Part shown: piece after piece, positions 1-7,081 of the stretch
How positions within the stretch are numbered: the stretch's first letter is position 1
How the letters are laid out: every line of letters starts with the position of its first letter
Assembly: GCA_003644825.1 (NCBI GenBank)
Contig: QNDJ01000073.1
Coordinates: forward strand, 1-7,081
Source of the DNA: B21-G16 sp003644825 [NCBI: Candidatus Zhuqueibacterota bacterium]
GTDB lineage: Bacteria; SM23-31; B21-G16
Reading direction: 5' to 3'
Length of the DNA stretch: 7,081 bases
The notes under the pieces: generated by a model
Seen by the model: the letters and a program-made list of their open reading frames with translations, nothing else
Told to the model about the DNA's origin: nothing
Databases searched by the model: none
Translations under genes and position numbers: made by a program

Positions 1-908
1 AATTTCTTCAAGTGCCATATAACACCATTAAAATTACCCTTTTTAAAATATGCTTCAGCAATTATCAAATATGGTGTAAATAGAGTATCGTTCAACTCAA
101 TCGAAACTTCAGCTTCTTTTATTGCTTTATCAAGTCTTCCAGTATTTAAATATGCTGAACCGAGGTTCTGATGTAAAACAGACCTGTTAAACGAAGATAA
201 ATCACCCTTCAAAATACCATTCTCATAAAAATTTATTGCTTTTTCCCAGTCAAATAAAAGAGAATATTCTTCACCAAGATAATAATAATTTATTCCACAC
301 TCAGGTTTTTCAGAAATTTCCTTCTTTAAAATGTTTATATTCCTCTCTATTTTTCTTTTCCGGGTTGTTTCATCTTTCTGGTAACCATAATGTTCAACCA
401 TTACACAGGTTGGCAATATTTTTCCACCGGCTTTCATTACAGACACAATTATCTGTTCGTGGATTCTCCCTTCATAATAAATACCTAATCCATTCTTAAA
501 AACCCTCGGATGAGAATTGATGAAAACTGAACCCGCCTTACTCTCCGGAACCTGACTCCTAAAATTAAGATAATACGCTATGCCTTCACCAGAATTTAAA
601 TATTCTAACAATTTATTATAATTGTCTCTATCAATAAATTCGTCAGCATCGAGAACAACAATCCATTTTCCTGTTGCATATTTTAAAGATTCATTTCTTG
701 CTTCAGAAAAATCATCATTCCATTCCTTAAAATAAACCTTTGCACCATATTTTCTCGCTATATTAACTGTATCATCTGTAGAACCAGTATCAACCACAAT
801 TATTTCACCGAAATACCCTTTTGTATTTTCAAAAAATCGTTTTAAATTTTCTCCCTCATCTCTTACAATCATACAAAGAGATAGGTCAGAATGGTCAACT
901 TTTCCCAT
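1..908 (-). CDS. GT2 family glycosyltransferase with C-terminal TPRs (3' end outside window)
   Basis: This gene is predicted to transfer a sugar from a nucleotide-sugar donor to an unknown acceptor in the cytosol. The frame is open from an ATG at 908-906 to the left edge, giving 302 residues with no stop. Residues 8-176 form a GT2 (GT-A fold) domain. It has the start motif LCMIVRDEGENL (11-22), the nucleotide-binding stretch EIIVVDTGSTDDT (35-47), FSEARN (67-72), the metal-binding LDADE (86-90) and the G-R-I-H-E motif (147-151) typical of the WaaE-like branch. About three TPR helix pairs follow from residue 205 and are cut by the edge. The ATG is chosen because it gives the full domain start and lies 16 bases after the preceding stop. 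No Shine-Dalgarno sequence precedes it, so translation may be coupled to the upstream gene. It is a paralogue of the GT2 domains in both upstream genes. The family call is firm; substrate and pathway are unknown. Confidence 0.93.
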   Translation of the reverse strand, partial: MGKVDHSDLSLCMIVRDEGENLKRFFENTKGYFGEIIVVDTGSTDDTVNIARKYGAKVYFKEWNDDFSEARNESLKYATGKWIVVLDADEFIDRDNYNKLLEYLNSGEGIAYYLNFRSQVPESKAGSVFINSHPRVFKNGLGIYYEGRIHEQIIVSVMKAGGKILPTCVMVEHYGYQKDETTRKRKIERNINILKKEISEKPECGINYYYLGEEYSLLFDWEKAINFYENGILKGDLSSFNRSVLHQNLGSAYLNTGRLDKAIKEAEVSIELNDTLFTPYLIIAEAYFKKGNFNGVIWHLKK

Positions 909-924
909 TATCAAATAAATATTT
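909..924 (-). other. 16-base intergenic gap, AT-only except one G, no visible Shine-Dalgarno
   Basis: This short gap separates the TAA of the 705-residue gene from the ATG of the next gene. On the coding strand it reads AAATATTTATTTGATA, with no purine-rich ribosome site. The nearest GGAAGG-like stretch lies about 30 bases upstream of the ATG, inside the previous gene, too far to serve this start. Translation is probably by re-initiation after the upstream stop. An in-frame TTG two codons upstream of the ATG has no better ribosome site. Confidence 0.6.
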
Positions 925-3042
925 TTATATTTTTTTGCCTTCCATAATAACTCTTTCAAGAACTTCTTTATACCCTGCAAGAAGCTCAGAATACAGATTT
1001 TTAACCACGCTCAATGTTCCATACCGCTCTGCATTTAAATATCCAAATTTTATTCCTTTTTCGTATTCTTCGATAGCTTTTTTATAATTATTTTCTTCTT
1101 TTGCAATATCACCCTTTGATTTATATATCAACCAGAAGTAAGGATTACTTTTCTCGGATTTTTCCAGGAATTCATTTGCTTTTTTTAGGTTACCTTCTCT
1201 GCGGAAACACTCGCCCATCACATAATAAGCCTCATAATCACTTCCAATTTTGTTCAATATAAGAAAAGAATATTTATTTTCTTTAAGATGACTTTCCCTG
1301 CATTTCAGGAATTTTCTCATAACCTCTATTGATTTTTTATATTCATTCTTATGAAGGTATAACCATCCCAGTGCAAGAAGTGGATCAATATAATCACTTT
1401 TCACTTTTAACGCTTTATAACAACATTCCTTACCTTTATCCCATTCTCCCCTTCTAAAATGGACAAGAGCAAGTTGATATAAAGACATAAGATATAAATG
1501 CTGTTGTTCTTCATTTTCCGGTGAAAGAATTTTAAGAGCTCTATGAATATGTTCTTCAGCCTCGTTTGAAAAATTTCTGCTTAAATACATTTGAGCAATA
1601 TTAAACCTGACAAAAGGGTCATCAGGATTCTCATCTACCTGTTTCAATAACAATGATAAACTTCTTTTAAACTTTTCCCACATTCTTTTCTGGTCAAGGT
1701 CATAACCATAATGGTAAATCCGAATATCAGACATTGCCGAATTCTCTGGCATCTTCAACAAATTATGAACAATCCCATAATAATAAATATCCTTTCTTCT
1801 TCTATAAAACCTGGGATAATAATGTTTTCCTCTACTTACACCGCCAAGCTGACCAGGCAATGAACTATAAATAGCAACACAAATAGCATCATAATCTTTT
1901 TGCCATTTTGCCATCATTATTTTTGGAATATCCTCTCTTTCCAGTTCTTCATCCGCATCTATACTGAATATCCAGTCCTTTGTTGCATGTTCGTGGGTAT
2001 GGTTTCGAGCTTCGCTGAAACTATTTTTCCACGGATGATGATAAACCTTCGCTCCATAAGACTTTGCTATCTCAACGGTCTTATCAGTTGAACCTGTATC
2101 AACAATTATTAACTCATCCGCTATATCAATTACAGAATCAAGACACCTGGGAAGCATCTCTTCTTCATTTTTTACTATCATACAAACACTAATCTCAGGC
2201 TCTTTCCTTTTTATATAAGGCGAAGAATTAATACTTTTTAGCAAATCCTTACCTTCTTTATTTTCTGGATGATGTAAAAGATACTCCTTTATAAAAGATT
2301 TAGCTTTCTTAAATTTAAAAAGTTTTGAATAAAGAACACTTATATCAAAAAGTGCATCCACAGAACCAAGTTTAATTGCGTTTAACAGTTCTTCTTCTGA
2401 ATACTTAAAATAATTTACAGATTTATAAAGCAAACCAAGTATCCTTGAAATTTCATAACTGGTAGGAACTCTTTCTTTACCCTTTAAAAGGACATTCTCT
2501 GCTTCCCTATAATCTCCTTTCTGAAAAAGAAGTATACCAAGATTTTCATACAAAAGATGATATTTATCATTAAATTTCAAGCCTTTATTAAAAAATTCAA
2601 TTGCTTCATCAAATTTCCCGATTTTCGTGCAAGATGTCCCGATATTATTACATATTTCACAAGCTTTACTTTCTACATCGTCTATAAAAAAACTACCAGA
2701 AAAATCACTGGAATTTTCAAGAATTTTCAGATATTCCTTACCAGCCTCTATCGCTTTTTCATATTCTCCAAGGGTCTGATAAACATAATTCAGTAAAAAA
2801 TTTAACTCCAGTGTATTTACAGGATGCAACTTACACTCCTCAAAAATATTTCTCGCTTCCAGAACTCTACCAACCATATACAATCCAAAACCATAAAGCA
2901 TATATAACCTCAGTCTATCTTTTTTCCCTGAATTTCCATTACTCCAGGCCTCATAGGTAGAAACCAGTTTACCATATTCATTCCTCGATGCATACTCATA
3001 CAATAAGTCAACTATATTTTCATCCAGCTTATTTTTCCCCAT
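925..3042 (-). CDS. TPR - GT2 glycosyltransferase - TPR protein, 705 aa
   Basis: This complete protein is predicted to be a cytosolic glycosyltransferase with its catalytic domain between two TPR solenoids. About six TPR-like helix pairs occupy residues 42-264, with good examples at 125-160 and 161-195. The GT2 domain spans about 283-447: CMIVKNEEE (287-295), LIIVDTGSTDKT (311-322), FSEARN (342-347) and IDADE (361-365). The position usually held by His-Glu is His-Asn (426-427) here, after a basic stretch RFYRRRK (411-417). About five more TPRs fill 475-670. The ATG at 3042-3040 is supported by an AAAAGGA ribosome site nine bases upstream, and it overlaps the previous gene by 14 bases, which implies translational coupling. 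TPR-plus-glycosyltransferase layouts are known for protein-modifying enzymes such as O-GlcNAc transferase, but that enzyme has a different fold, so protein glycosylation is only one option beside polysaccharide synthesis. Stop is TAA at 927-925. Confidence 0.93.
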   Translation of the reverse strand: MGKNKLDENIVDLLYEYASRNEYGKLVSTYEAWSNGNSGKKDRLRLYMLYGFGLYMVGRVLEARNIFEECKLHPVNTLELNFLLNYVYQTLGEYEKAIEAGKEYLKILENSSDFSGSFFIDDVESKACEICNNIGTSCTKIGKFDEAIEFFNKGLKFNDKYHLLYENLGILLFQKGDYREAENVLLKGKERVPTSYEISRILGLLYKSVNYFKYSEEELLNAIKLGSVDALFDISVLYSKLFKFKKAKSFIKEYLLHHPENKEGKDLLKSINSSPYIKRKEPEISVCMIVKNEEEMLPRCLDSVIDIADELIIVDTGSTDKTVEIAKSYGAKVYHHPWKNSFSEARNHTHEHATKDWIFSIDADEELEREDIPKIMMAKWQKDYDAICVAIYSSLPGQLGGVSRGKHYYPRFYRRRKDIYYYGIVHNLLKMPENSAMSDIRIYHYGYDLDQKRMWEKFKRSLSLLLKQVDENPDDPFVRFNIAQMYLSRNFSNEAEEHIHRALKILSPENEEQQHLYLMSLYQLALVHFRRGEWDKGKECCYKALKVKSDYIDPLLALGWLYLHKNEYKKSIEVMRKFLKCRESHLKENKYSFLILNKIGSDYEAYYVMGECFRREGNLKKANEFLEKSEKSNPYFWLIYKSKGDIAKEENNYKKAIEEYEKGIKFGYLNAERYGTLSVVKNLYSELLAGYKEVLERVIMEGKKI

Positions 3043-6000
3043 TGATATTATTCCTTTTCTTTAATAAATTTTCACAGAGAACAAGATTTCTTTTTGCAGA
3101 TTCAAAATCCGAATTAAATGACAGGGACTTTGAAAACCAATCAACAGCATCCTCTATTTTACCAAGTTTAACAAAACAGTTGCCAATATTGTAATCAATT
3201 ATATAATCCTCACCCTTTTCATTAATGGCCATCATATAAAAATTCAAAGCTTTATTGAAGTCATTAAGCCTGTAACAACAATTACCAAGGTCAACATAAA
3301 CCTGAGCTTTATCTATTATATACTTTTTCATTGAACTATTATCACTCTTTATAATAATATCCTGTAAAAGTTCCTTTGCTTTTTTATATTTTTCCTGATA
3401 AAAATAAATACCAGAAATAATATACATTGCAAATATATTATCAGGGTTTATCAAAAGAGATTTTTGAGCACTTTCAAAAGCCATATTATAATCTTCATCT
3501 GCAAAATAAAGCTGGGCAAGATTTGTATATACCTCCTCAATCAAATCATCTTTTATAGTAGAGATTTTAAACTTAATCACCAGGTTGTATTCATCTATTG
3601 CATCTTTATTTTTCTTTAAAGCCTGATATGTTTTCCCCAGGTTATGATGAACAAAAGGGTAATATGGATTAAACTTTTCTTCTTCAAGCAAAAGCATCAA
3701 ATTCCGTTTATTTCTTTTAATTTTTTTTTCTTCGGAGATAGCAAACCCCCAATGAATTATTTTTATATTACTCTTTATTACTTTTCCACCTATTCTTTTT
3801 ATCGATGGTAAAATCTGCTCATGGACTGCTCCTTCAAATTTTACATCAGGGTGATTCCTGAACAACCTGCAATAATCACTTGCAACCGATTTAAAAATGT
3901 TTCCCTTTTGTTGTGGAATATATTCATATAAATTAACAGCCATAAGATCTTTATTTTTTATTATATCAAGAATTTTTTTGCAGTCTTCTTTTTCTACTTT
4001 TTCATCTGCATCAAGATATAAAATCCAATCTCCACTGGCTTTTGAAATAGAGAAATTACGGGCTCTGGAAAAATCATTACACCATTCAAAATCAAAAATT
4101 TTGGCACCATATTTTTCTGCCACTCTTTTTGTTCCATCTGTTGAACCAGTATCCACAATGATTATCTCATCCACAATATCCTTCACACTATCCAGGCACA
4201 CAGGAAGATTCTCTTCCTCGTTTTTTACTATCATACACAGAGATAAAGAAACCTTTTTATCATCATCTTTTTTCAGAATTCCATTTCCTATTTCATTAAT
4301 TTTTTCAATCCACCGGTCAGCAATTTTAGGCCAGGTATACATTTTATAAGCTCTTTTCCTTCCACCCTTACTCAGCTTATCCCATAACCTATCATCCTTC
4401 AGAAGCCTGACAACTTCTTTTACAAATCTTCTCTGGTAATCTTCAGTTCTTGCATCGCCATCAATAATAATACCACTAACTCCATTTTTTACAGTTTCAG
4501 GTAAAGCTGCAAGATTCGTTGTTACCACAGGTAATCCTGCGGCTTGAGCTTCAATTGCTGAAATACAGGAAGTCTCTCTAAAAATACTGGGGTATGCTAA
4601 AACCCTACCCTCAAGTAATTCCTTTGCCAGTTCTTTTTTTGAAATATCAACTCTTAATTTTATACCCGGCTGTTTCATCAAATCAAGGTATGGTGCTACT
4701 TCATTGTCCTTCTCAGATAAAGAATATGTAAATAAATGTAATTCAGCTTCTGGAACTTCCCTTCTTATTTCCGGGAATACCTTAAGTAAAATCTCCAATC
4801 CTCTTATAGGTCTACTTGTATATAATATCTTGTTTTTGTTCCTTGTTATCCGCTTCTGTTTAAAATTATCAGGGTCAAAACCATTTCTTGTTATAAAAAA
4901 TCTATCTTCAGAAATGTTTAAGTTCTTCTTCCATTCTTCTGTGTGAAATTTGCTTAAAGTGAAAAAATAAATATCCGAGAAATCCAGTTTACTGAAATCA
5001 TAATCCCTGAGATATGCAACATCAAATGTATCGTGTAGCCAGATTATCTTTATATCTGCATTAATTTTATAAAAAAACGGCTTAAAAGAACGTGAAGAAA
5101 TAAAAACTTTAGCTCTGTTAAACTTATTAAAAATATGATAATCAACGAGCTCTCCATACTCAACATTTTCATAGACACCTGGTTCATCACAGTTATTAAA
5201 TACTTTAACCTTAAATCCTTTTCTTGCAATTTCTCTTGCCATATAAAATAATGCGCTTTCACTACCACCGAGTCCTTTTTCATAAATTGTATTACCATCA
5301 AATTTAATTCCCCCTGTGTAAAATACAAAATCTACATCATCTTCCTTTACCTTTATTCCGCATTTTTCCGCTGATAACAAATAATATTCATAAGCCTGTT
5401 CAAAGTTTATATCCCTGGAAATTGCCTTTCTGAAATATTTTACAGAAGTAGAATAATCCTTCTCTGAAAAATAAATCATCCCAAGGCTAAAGTATGGCCT
5501 GGGCTGTAAAGGGTCAATTCTAATAGCCCTGTTCAGAGTTTCAATACCTTCTTTTCTTTTTCCTTTCAGAAATAATACATAACCAAGGTTATTCAATGCT
5601 TCAACCTGCAATGGATTTATTTTCAGGATTTGTCTGTAGCATTCAATTGCATCATCAAACCTTTCTGATGAAACATAACTGTTCCCATTTTCCAGCAATT
5701 CCTGTATGTTTTCTTCTTTTACTTTCTTTTTCTCAACGGTTAATCCGGTATTTTGAACTTCATTTTTAATTCCCCATTTCTTATTATATTTATCCTCATC
5801 TCTCAAAACTACTTTATTTTTATCCTCAACTAAAAATTTCGCATAAACCGTTGAAGTGTCTAAAAATATGTTATGAACAGAAAAACCAGCTTTTTTTGCT
5901 AAATTCAGGTAATCCTTAATTGAAAATTCAACTGATTCAAATCTTTCATCAAAACCACCTGCTATATTTAAAAACTTACGGGGGAAAATAATAGAACCAT

Positions 6001-7081
6001 CCATATTAACAACACAATTTTCATCATTACTATCAGTTATAACATTAACAGCATTTTTTAAAAAAGGTAAAACAACTGCAGGGCCTGACAGATTTATAAA
6101 TATATATCTTCCTGAACATTGTAATAATATTTCATTTATGTTCTTTGCAAATGGATAAGGTGAAGTCAATTCAAAAAACTTTATATTACTTTTTTCAATT
6201 TTTCTTAAATTTTTTTTCTTACCAATAACAACAATTTCAATATCGGATAGATTAACCACTTTTTTCAAAATATTTAAGTCATCATAAAAATTACCATCTC
6301 TGTCAAAATATGGCAATATTACCGTCATATCGGGGCTTTTATAAATCAGATTATCATATTCCCATATTTTTTCCTCCCATAATTCTATACTTGATAGAAT
6401 AAAATCTTTACTTTTGTTTTTATTAATCTTGTTGAATAAATTTAAGATATTTTTATTAAAATCTTTTTTATGTATTTTTTCATTTCCTTCATTAACTGCC
6501 AGTACATCAAGGGCAACACCAAGTTTCAAACCATTTTTTCTCATTCTGTATGAAAGCTCAAGTTCTTCAACACCGCAGGTAAGGTTTTCATCAAGTAGTT
6601 TACCATTCCTTAAAATGCTTCTTTTAAAGCACAAACAATCCGTTTTCAGTAATTTAACTTCCTCAGCCTTACGATTGTATTTCTTTCTTAAAATACTATT
6701 TAGTTGAGAAACAGATATATCACCATTGCAAACATCAACATAAGAAAATACATTTTGAGAACAATACCCTTTTAATAATAATGGACCAACAAGTGAAAAC
6801 TCCTTATTTAAAAGCTTCTTAAACCTATTAATCCAGTTTTGAGAAATATTTAAATATGGTTTTAATAAAACTATATATTTTGAGGATGTTTTGCTTATTC
6901 CAAAGTTAAATGCTTCAGCATCAGAGGAAAAAGATATACCAGTAAAAATTTTAATATTTTTAAATGATTTTAAAATTTCAGGTGTGCTATCTGAGGAACA
7001 ATTATCAACAACAATTATTTCACCAATATCCTTTTTATTTTTATTCAATAGCGTAAAAAAAGACTTTATATATTTTTCAGA
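3029..7081 (-). CDS. Giant multidomain glycosyltransferase: two eroded GT-A domains, TPR, GT4, GT2, TPR (5' end outside window)
   Basis: The frame is open to the right edge, giving 1350 visible residues (residue 1 = bases 7081-7079). A TTG at 7048 lies inside the first domain and is not a credible start. Order of domains: (a) GT2-like, 1-206, with EIIVVDN at 21-27 but K-P-Y (74-76) where a DxD-type motif is expected; (b) a second GT-A-like domain, about 252-439, recognised by GGFDERF (375-381) and KKWG (434-437), with no acidic metal motif; (c) three TPRs, 459-561; (d) GT4, 583-928, with GLGGSE (603-608), WLHD (681-684), SRPIRG (756-761) and the E-x7-E pair E836/E844; (e) GT2, 944-1112, with CMIVKNEEE (949-957), LDADE (1023-1027) and VHE (1086-1088); (f) five TPRs, 1140-1325. 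Domains d and e look catalytic; a and b may be structural or binding modules. No membrane segment or signal peptide is visible, although the true N-terminus is missing. It overlaps the next gene by 14 bases. The role is probably cytosolic glycan assembly with unknown sugars. Confidence 0.92.
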   Translation of the reverse strand, partial: SEKYIKSFFTLLNKNKKDIGEIIVVDNCSSDSTPEILKSFKNIKIFTGISFSSDAEAFNFGISKTSSKYIVLLKPYLNISQNWINRFKKLLNKEFSLVGPLLLKGYCSQNVFSYVDVCNGDISVSQLNSILRKKYNRKAEEVKLLKTDCLCFKRSILRNGKLLDENLTCGVEELELSYRMRKNGLKLGVALDVLAVNEGNEKIHKKDFNKNILNLFNKINKNKSKDFILSSIELWEEKIWEYDNLIYKSPDMTVILPYFDRDGNFYDDLNILKKVVNLSDIEIVVIGKKKNLRKIEKSNIKFFELTSPYPFAKNINEILLQCSGRYIFINLSGPAVVLPFLKNAVNVITDSNDENCVVNMDGSIIFPRKFLNIAGGFDERFESVEFSIKDYLNLAKKAGFSVHNIFLDTSTVYAKFLVEDKNKVVLRDEDKYNKKWGIKNEVQNTGLTVEKKKVKEENIQELLENGNSYVSSERFDDAIECYRQILKINPLQVEALNNLGYVLFLKGKRKEGIETLNRAIRIDPLQPRPYFSLGMIYFSEKDYSTSVKYFRKAISRDINFEQAYEYYLLSAEKCGIKVKEDDVDFVFYTGGIKFDGNTIYEKGLGGSESALFYMAREIARKGFKVKVFNNCDEPGVYENVEYGELVDYHIFNKFNRAKVFISSRSFKPFFYKINADIKIIWLHDTFDVAYLRDYDFSKLDFSDIYFFTLSKFHTEEWKKNLNISEDRFFITRNGFDPDNFKQKRITRNKNKILYTSRPIRGLEILLKVFPEIRREVPEAELHLFTYSLSEKDNEVAPYLDLMKQPGIKLRVDISKKELAKELLEGRVLAYPSIFRETSCISAIEAQAAGLPVVTTNLAALPETVKNGVSGIIIDGDARTEDYQRRFVKEVVRLLKDDRLWDKLSKGGRKRAYKMYTWPKIADRWIEKINEIGNGILKKDDDKKVSLSLCMIVKNEEENLPVCLDSVKDIVDEIIIVDTGSTDGTKRVAEKYGAKIFDFEWCNDFSRARNFSISKASGDWILYLDADEKVEKEDCKKILDIIKNKDLMAVNLYEYIPQQKGNIFKSVASDYCRLFRNHPDVKFEGAVHEQILPSIKRIGGKVIKSNIKIIHWGFAISEEKKIKRNKRNLMLLLEEEKFNPYYPFVHHNLGKTYQALKKNKDAIDEYNLVIKFKISTIKDDLIEEVYTNLAQLYFADEDYNMAFESAQKSLLINPDNIFAMYIISGIYFYQEKYKKAKELLQDIIIKSDNSSMKKYIIDKAQVYVDLGNCCYRLNDFNKALNFYMMAINEKGEDYIIDYNIGNCFVKLGKIEDAVDWFSKSLSFNSDFESAKRNLVLCENLLKKRNNINGEK
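3052..3058 (-). promoter_or_regulatory. Shine-Dalgarno site of the 705-aa TPR-GT2 gene
   Basis: The coding strand reads AAAAGGA here, followed by nine bases and then the ATG at 3042. The site lies inside the last codons of the upstream glycosyltransferase gene. It decides the start of the downstream gene and supports a true 14-base overlap (3029-3042) rather than a later start. Confidence 0.7.

Noticed and set aside
236-499. Plus-strand open frame of 87 codons
   Set aside because: It is antisense to the GT2-TPR gene, whose conserved motifs run through the region without a break. No ribosome site or family resemblance supports it.
909-960. Possible internal promoter (TTGAAA and TATAAA on the coding strand) before the third gene
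   Set aside because: The two boxes are about 24 bases apart, too far for a normal sigma-70 promoter. TATA-like words are expected by chance in such A/T-rich DNA.
3897-4349. Plus-strand open frame of 150 codons
   Set aside because: It lies antisense to the highly conserved GT2 domain of the giant gene, and its product is Ser/Phe/Ile-rich with no recognisable motif. It is a shadow of conserved coding sequence.
5050-5328. Minus-strand open frame of 92 codons in another frame
   Set aside because: It lies entirely inside the GT4 domain, whose own frame carries the GLGGSE and WLHD motifs. It shows no domain of its own.
1-7081. Defence system, prophage, insertion sequence, CRISPR array or RNA gene
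   Set aside because: All sequence is accounted for by three glycosyltransferase genes. No nuclease, transposase, integrase, regularly spaced direct repeat or tRNA/rRNA-like segment was seen on either strand.
3029-7081. Reading the giant gene as several genes fused by assembly or sequencing error
   Set aside because: The frame is open for 1350 codons with linkers typical of TPR-glycosyltransferase fusions and uniform base composition. No internal start with a clear ribosome site was noticed at the domain borders, although I could not test read support.

Overview
The window is a densely coding, AT-rich stretch (roughly one third G+C by eye on sampled lines). All real genes lie on the minus strand, so transcription runs from position 7081 towards position 1. 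It holds three consecutive genes, two cut by the window edges, and essentially no non-coding DNA: one junction is a 14-base overlap and the other a 16-base gap. Strong AAA/AGA/ATA codon use and many TPR-fused glycosyltransferases fit an AT-rich bacterium such as a clostridium-like Firmicute or a candidate-phylum lineage of the Omnitrophota type. No taxonomic marker is present, so this is only a guess.

In transcription order: (1) positions 7081-3029 hold the 3' 1350 codons of a giant multidomain protein. Its order is eroded GT2/GT-A domain, second eroded GT-A domain, three TPRs, an intact-looking GT4 (GT-B fold) domain, an intact-looking GT2 domain with an LDADE motif, and five TPRs. (2) Positions 3042-925 hold a complete 705-residue protein with about six TPRs, a GT2 domain and about five more TPRs. 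(3) Positions 908-1 hold the first 302 residues of a GT2 domain followed by TPRs, running off the left edge.

None of the three shows a signal peptide or an evident membrane segment, so they are probably cytosolic enzymes. Spacing, overlap and shared domains point to one operon of sugar-transferring enzymes. Likely roles are building a surface polysaccharide or O-antigen-like glycan, or glycosylating proteins (for example flagellin or S-layer protein), with the TPRs recruiting acceptors or partner enzymes. Donor and acceptor cannot be read from the sequence.

The most unusual point is the large protein: four glycosyltransferase-like modules in one chain, of which the first two appear to have lost their metal-binding and acidic catalytic motifs. 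I saw no RNA gene, CRISPR array, insertion sequence, attachment site, terminator or phage/defence gene.
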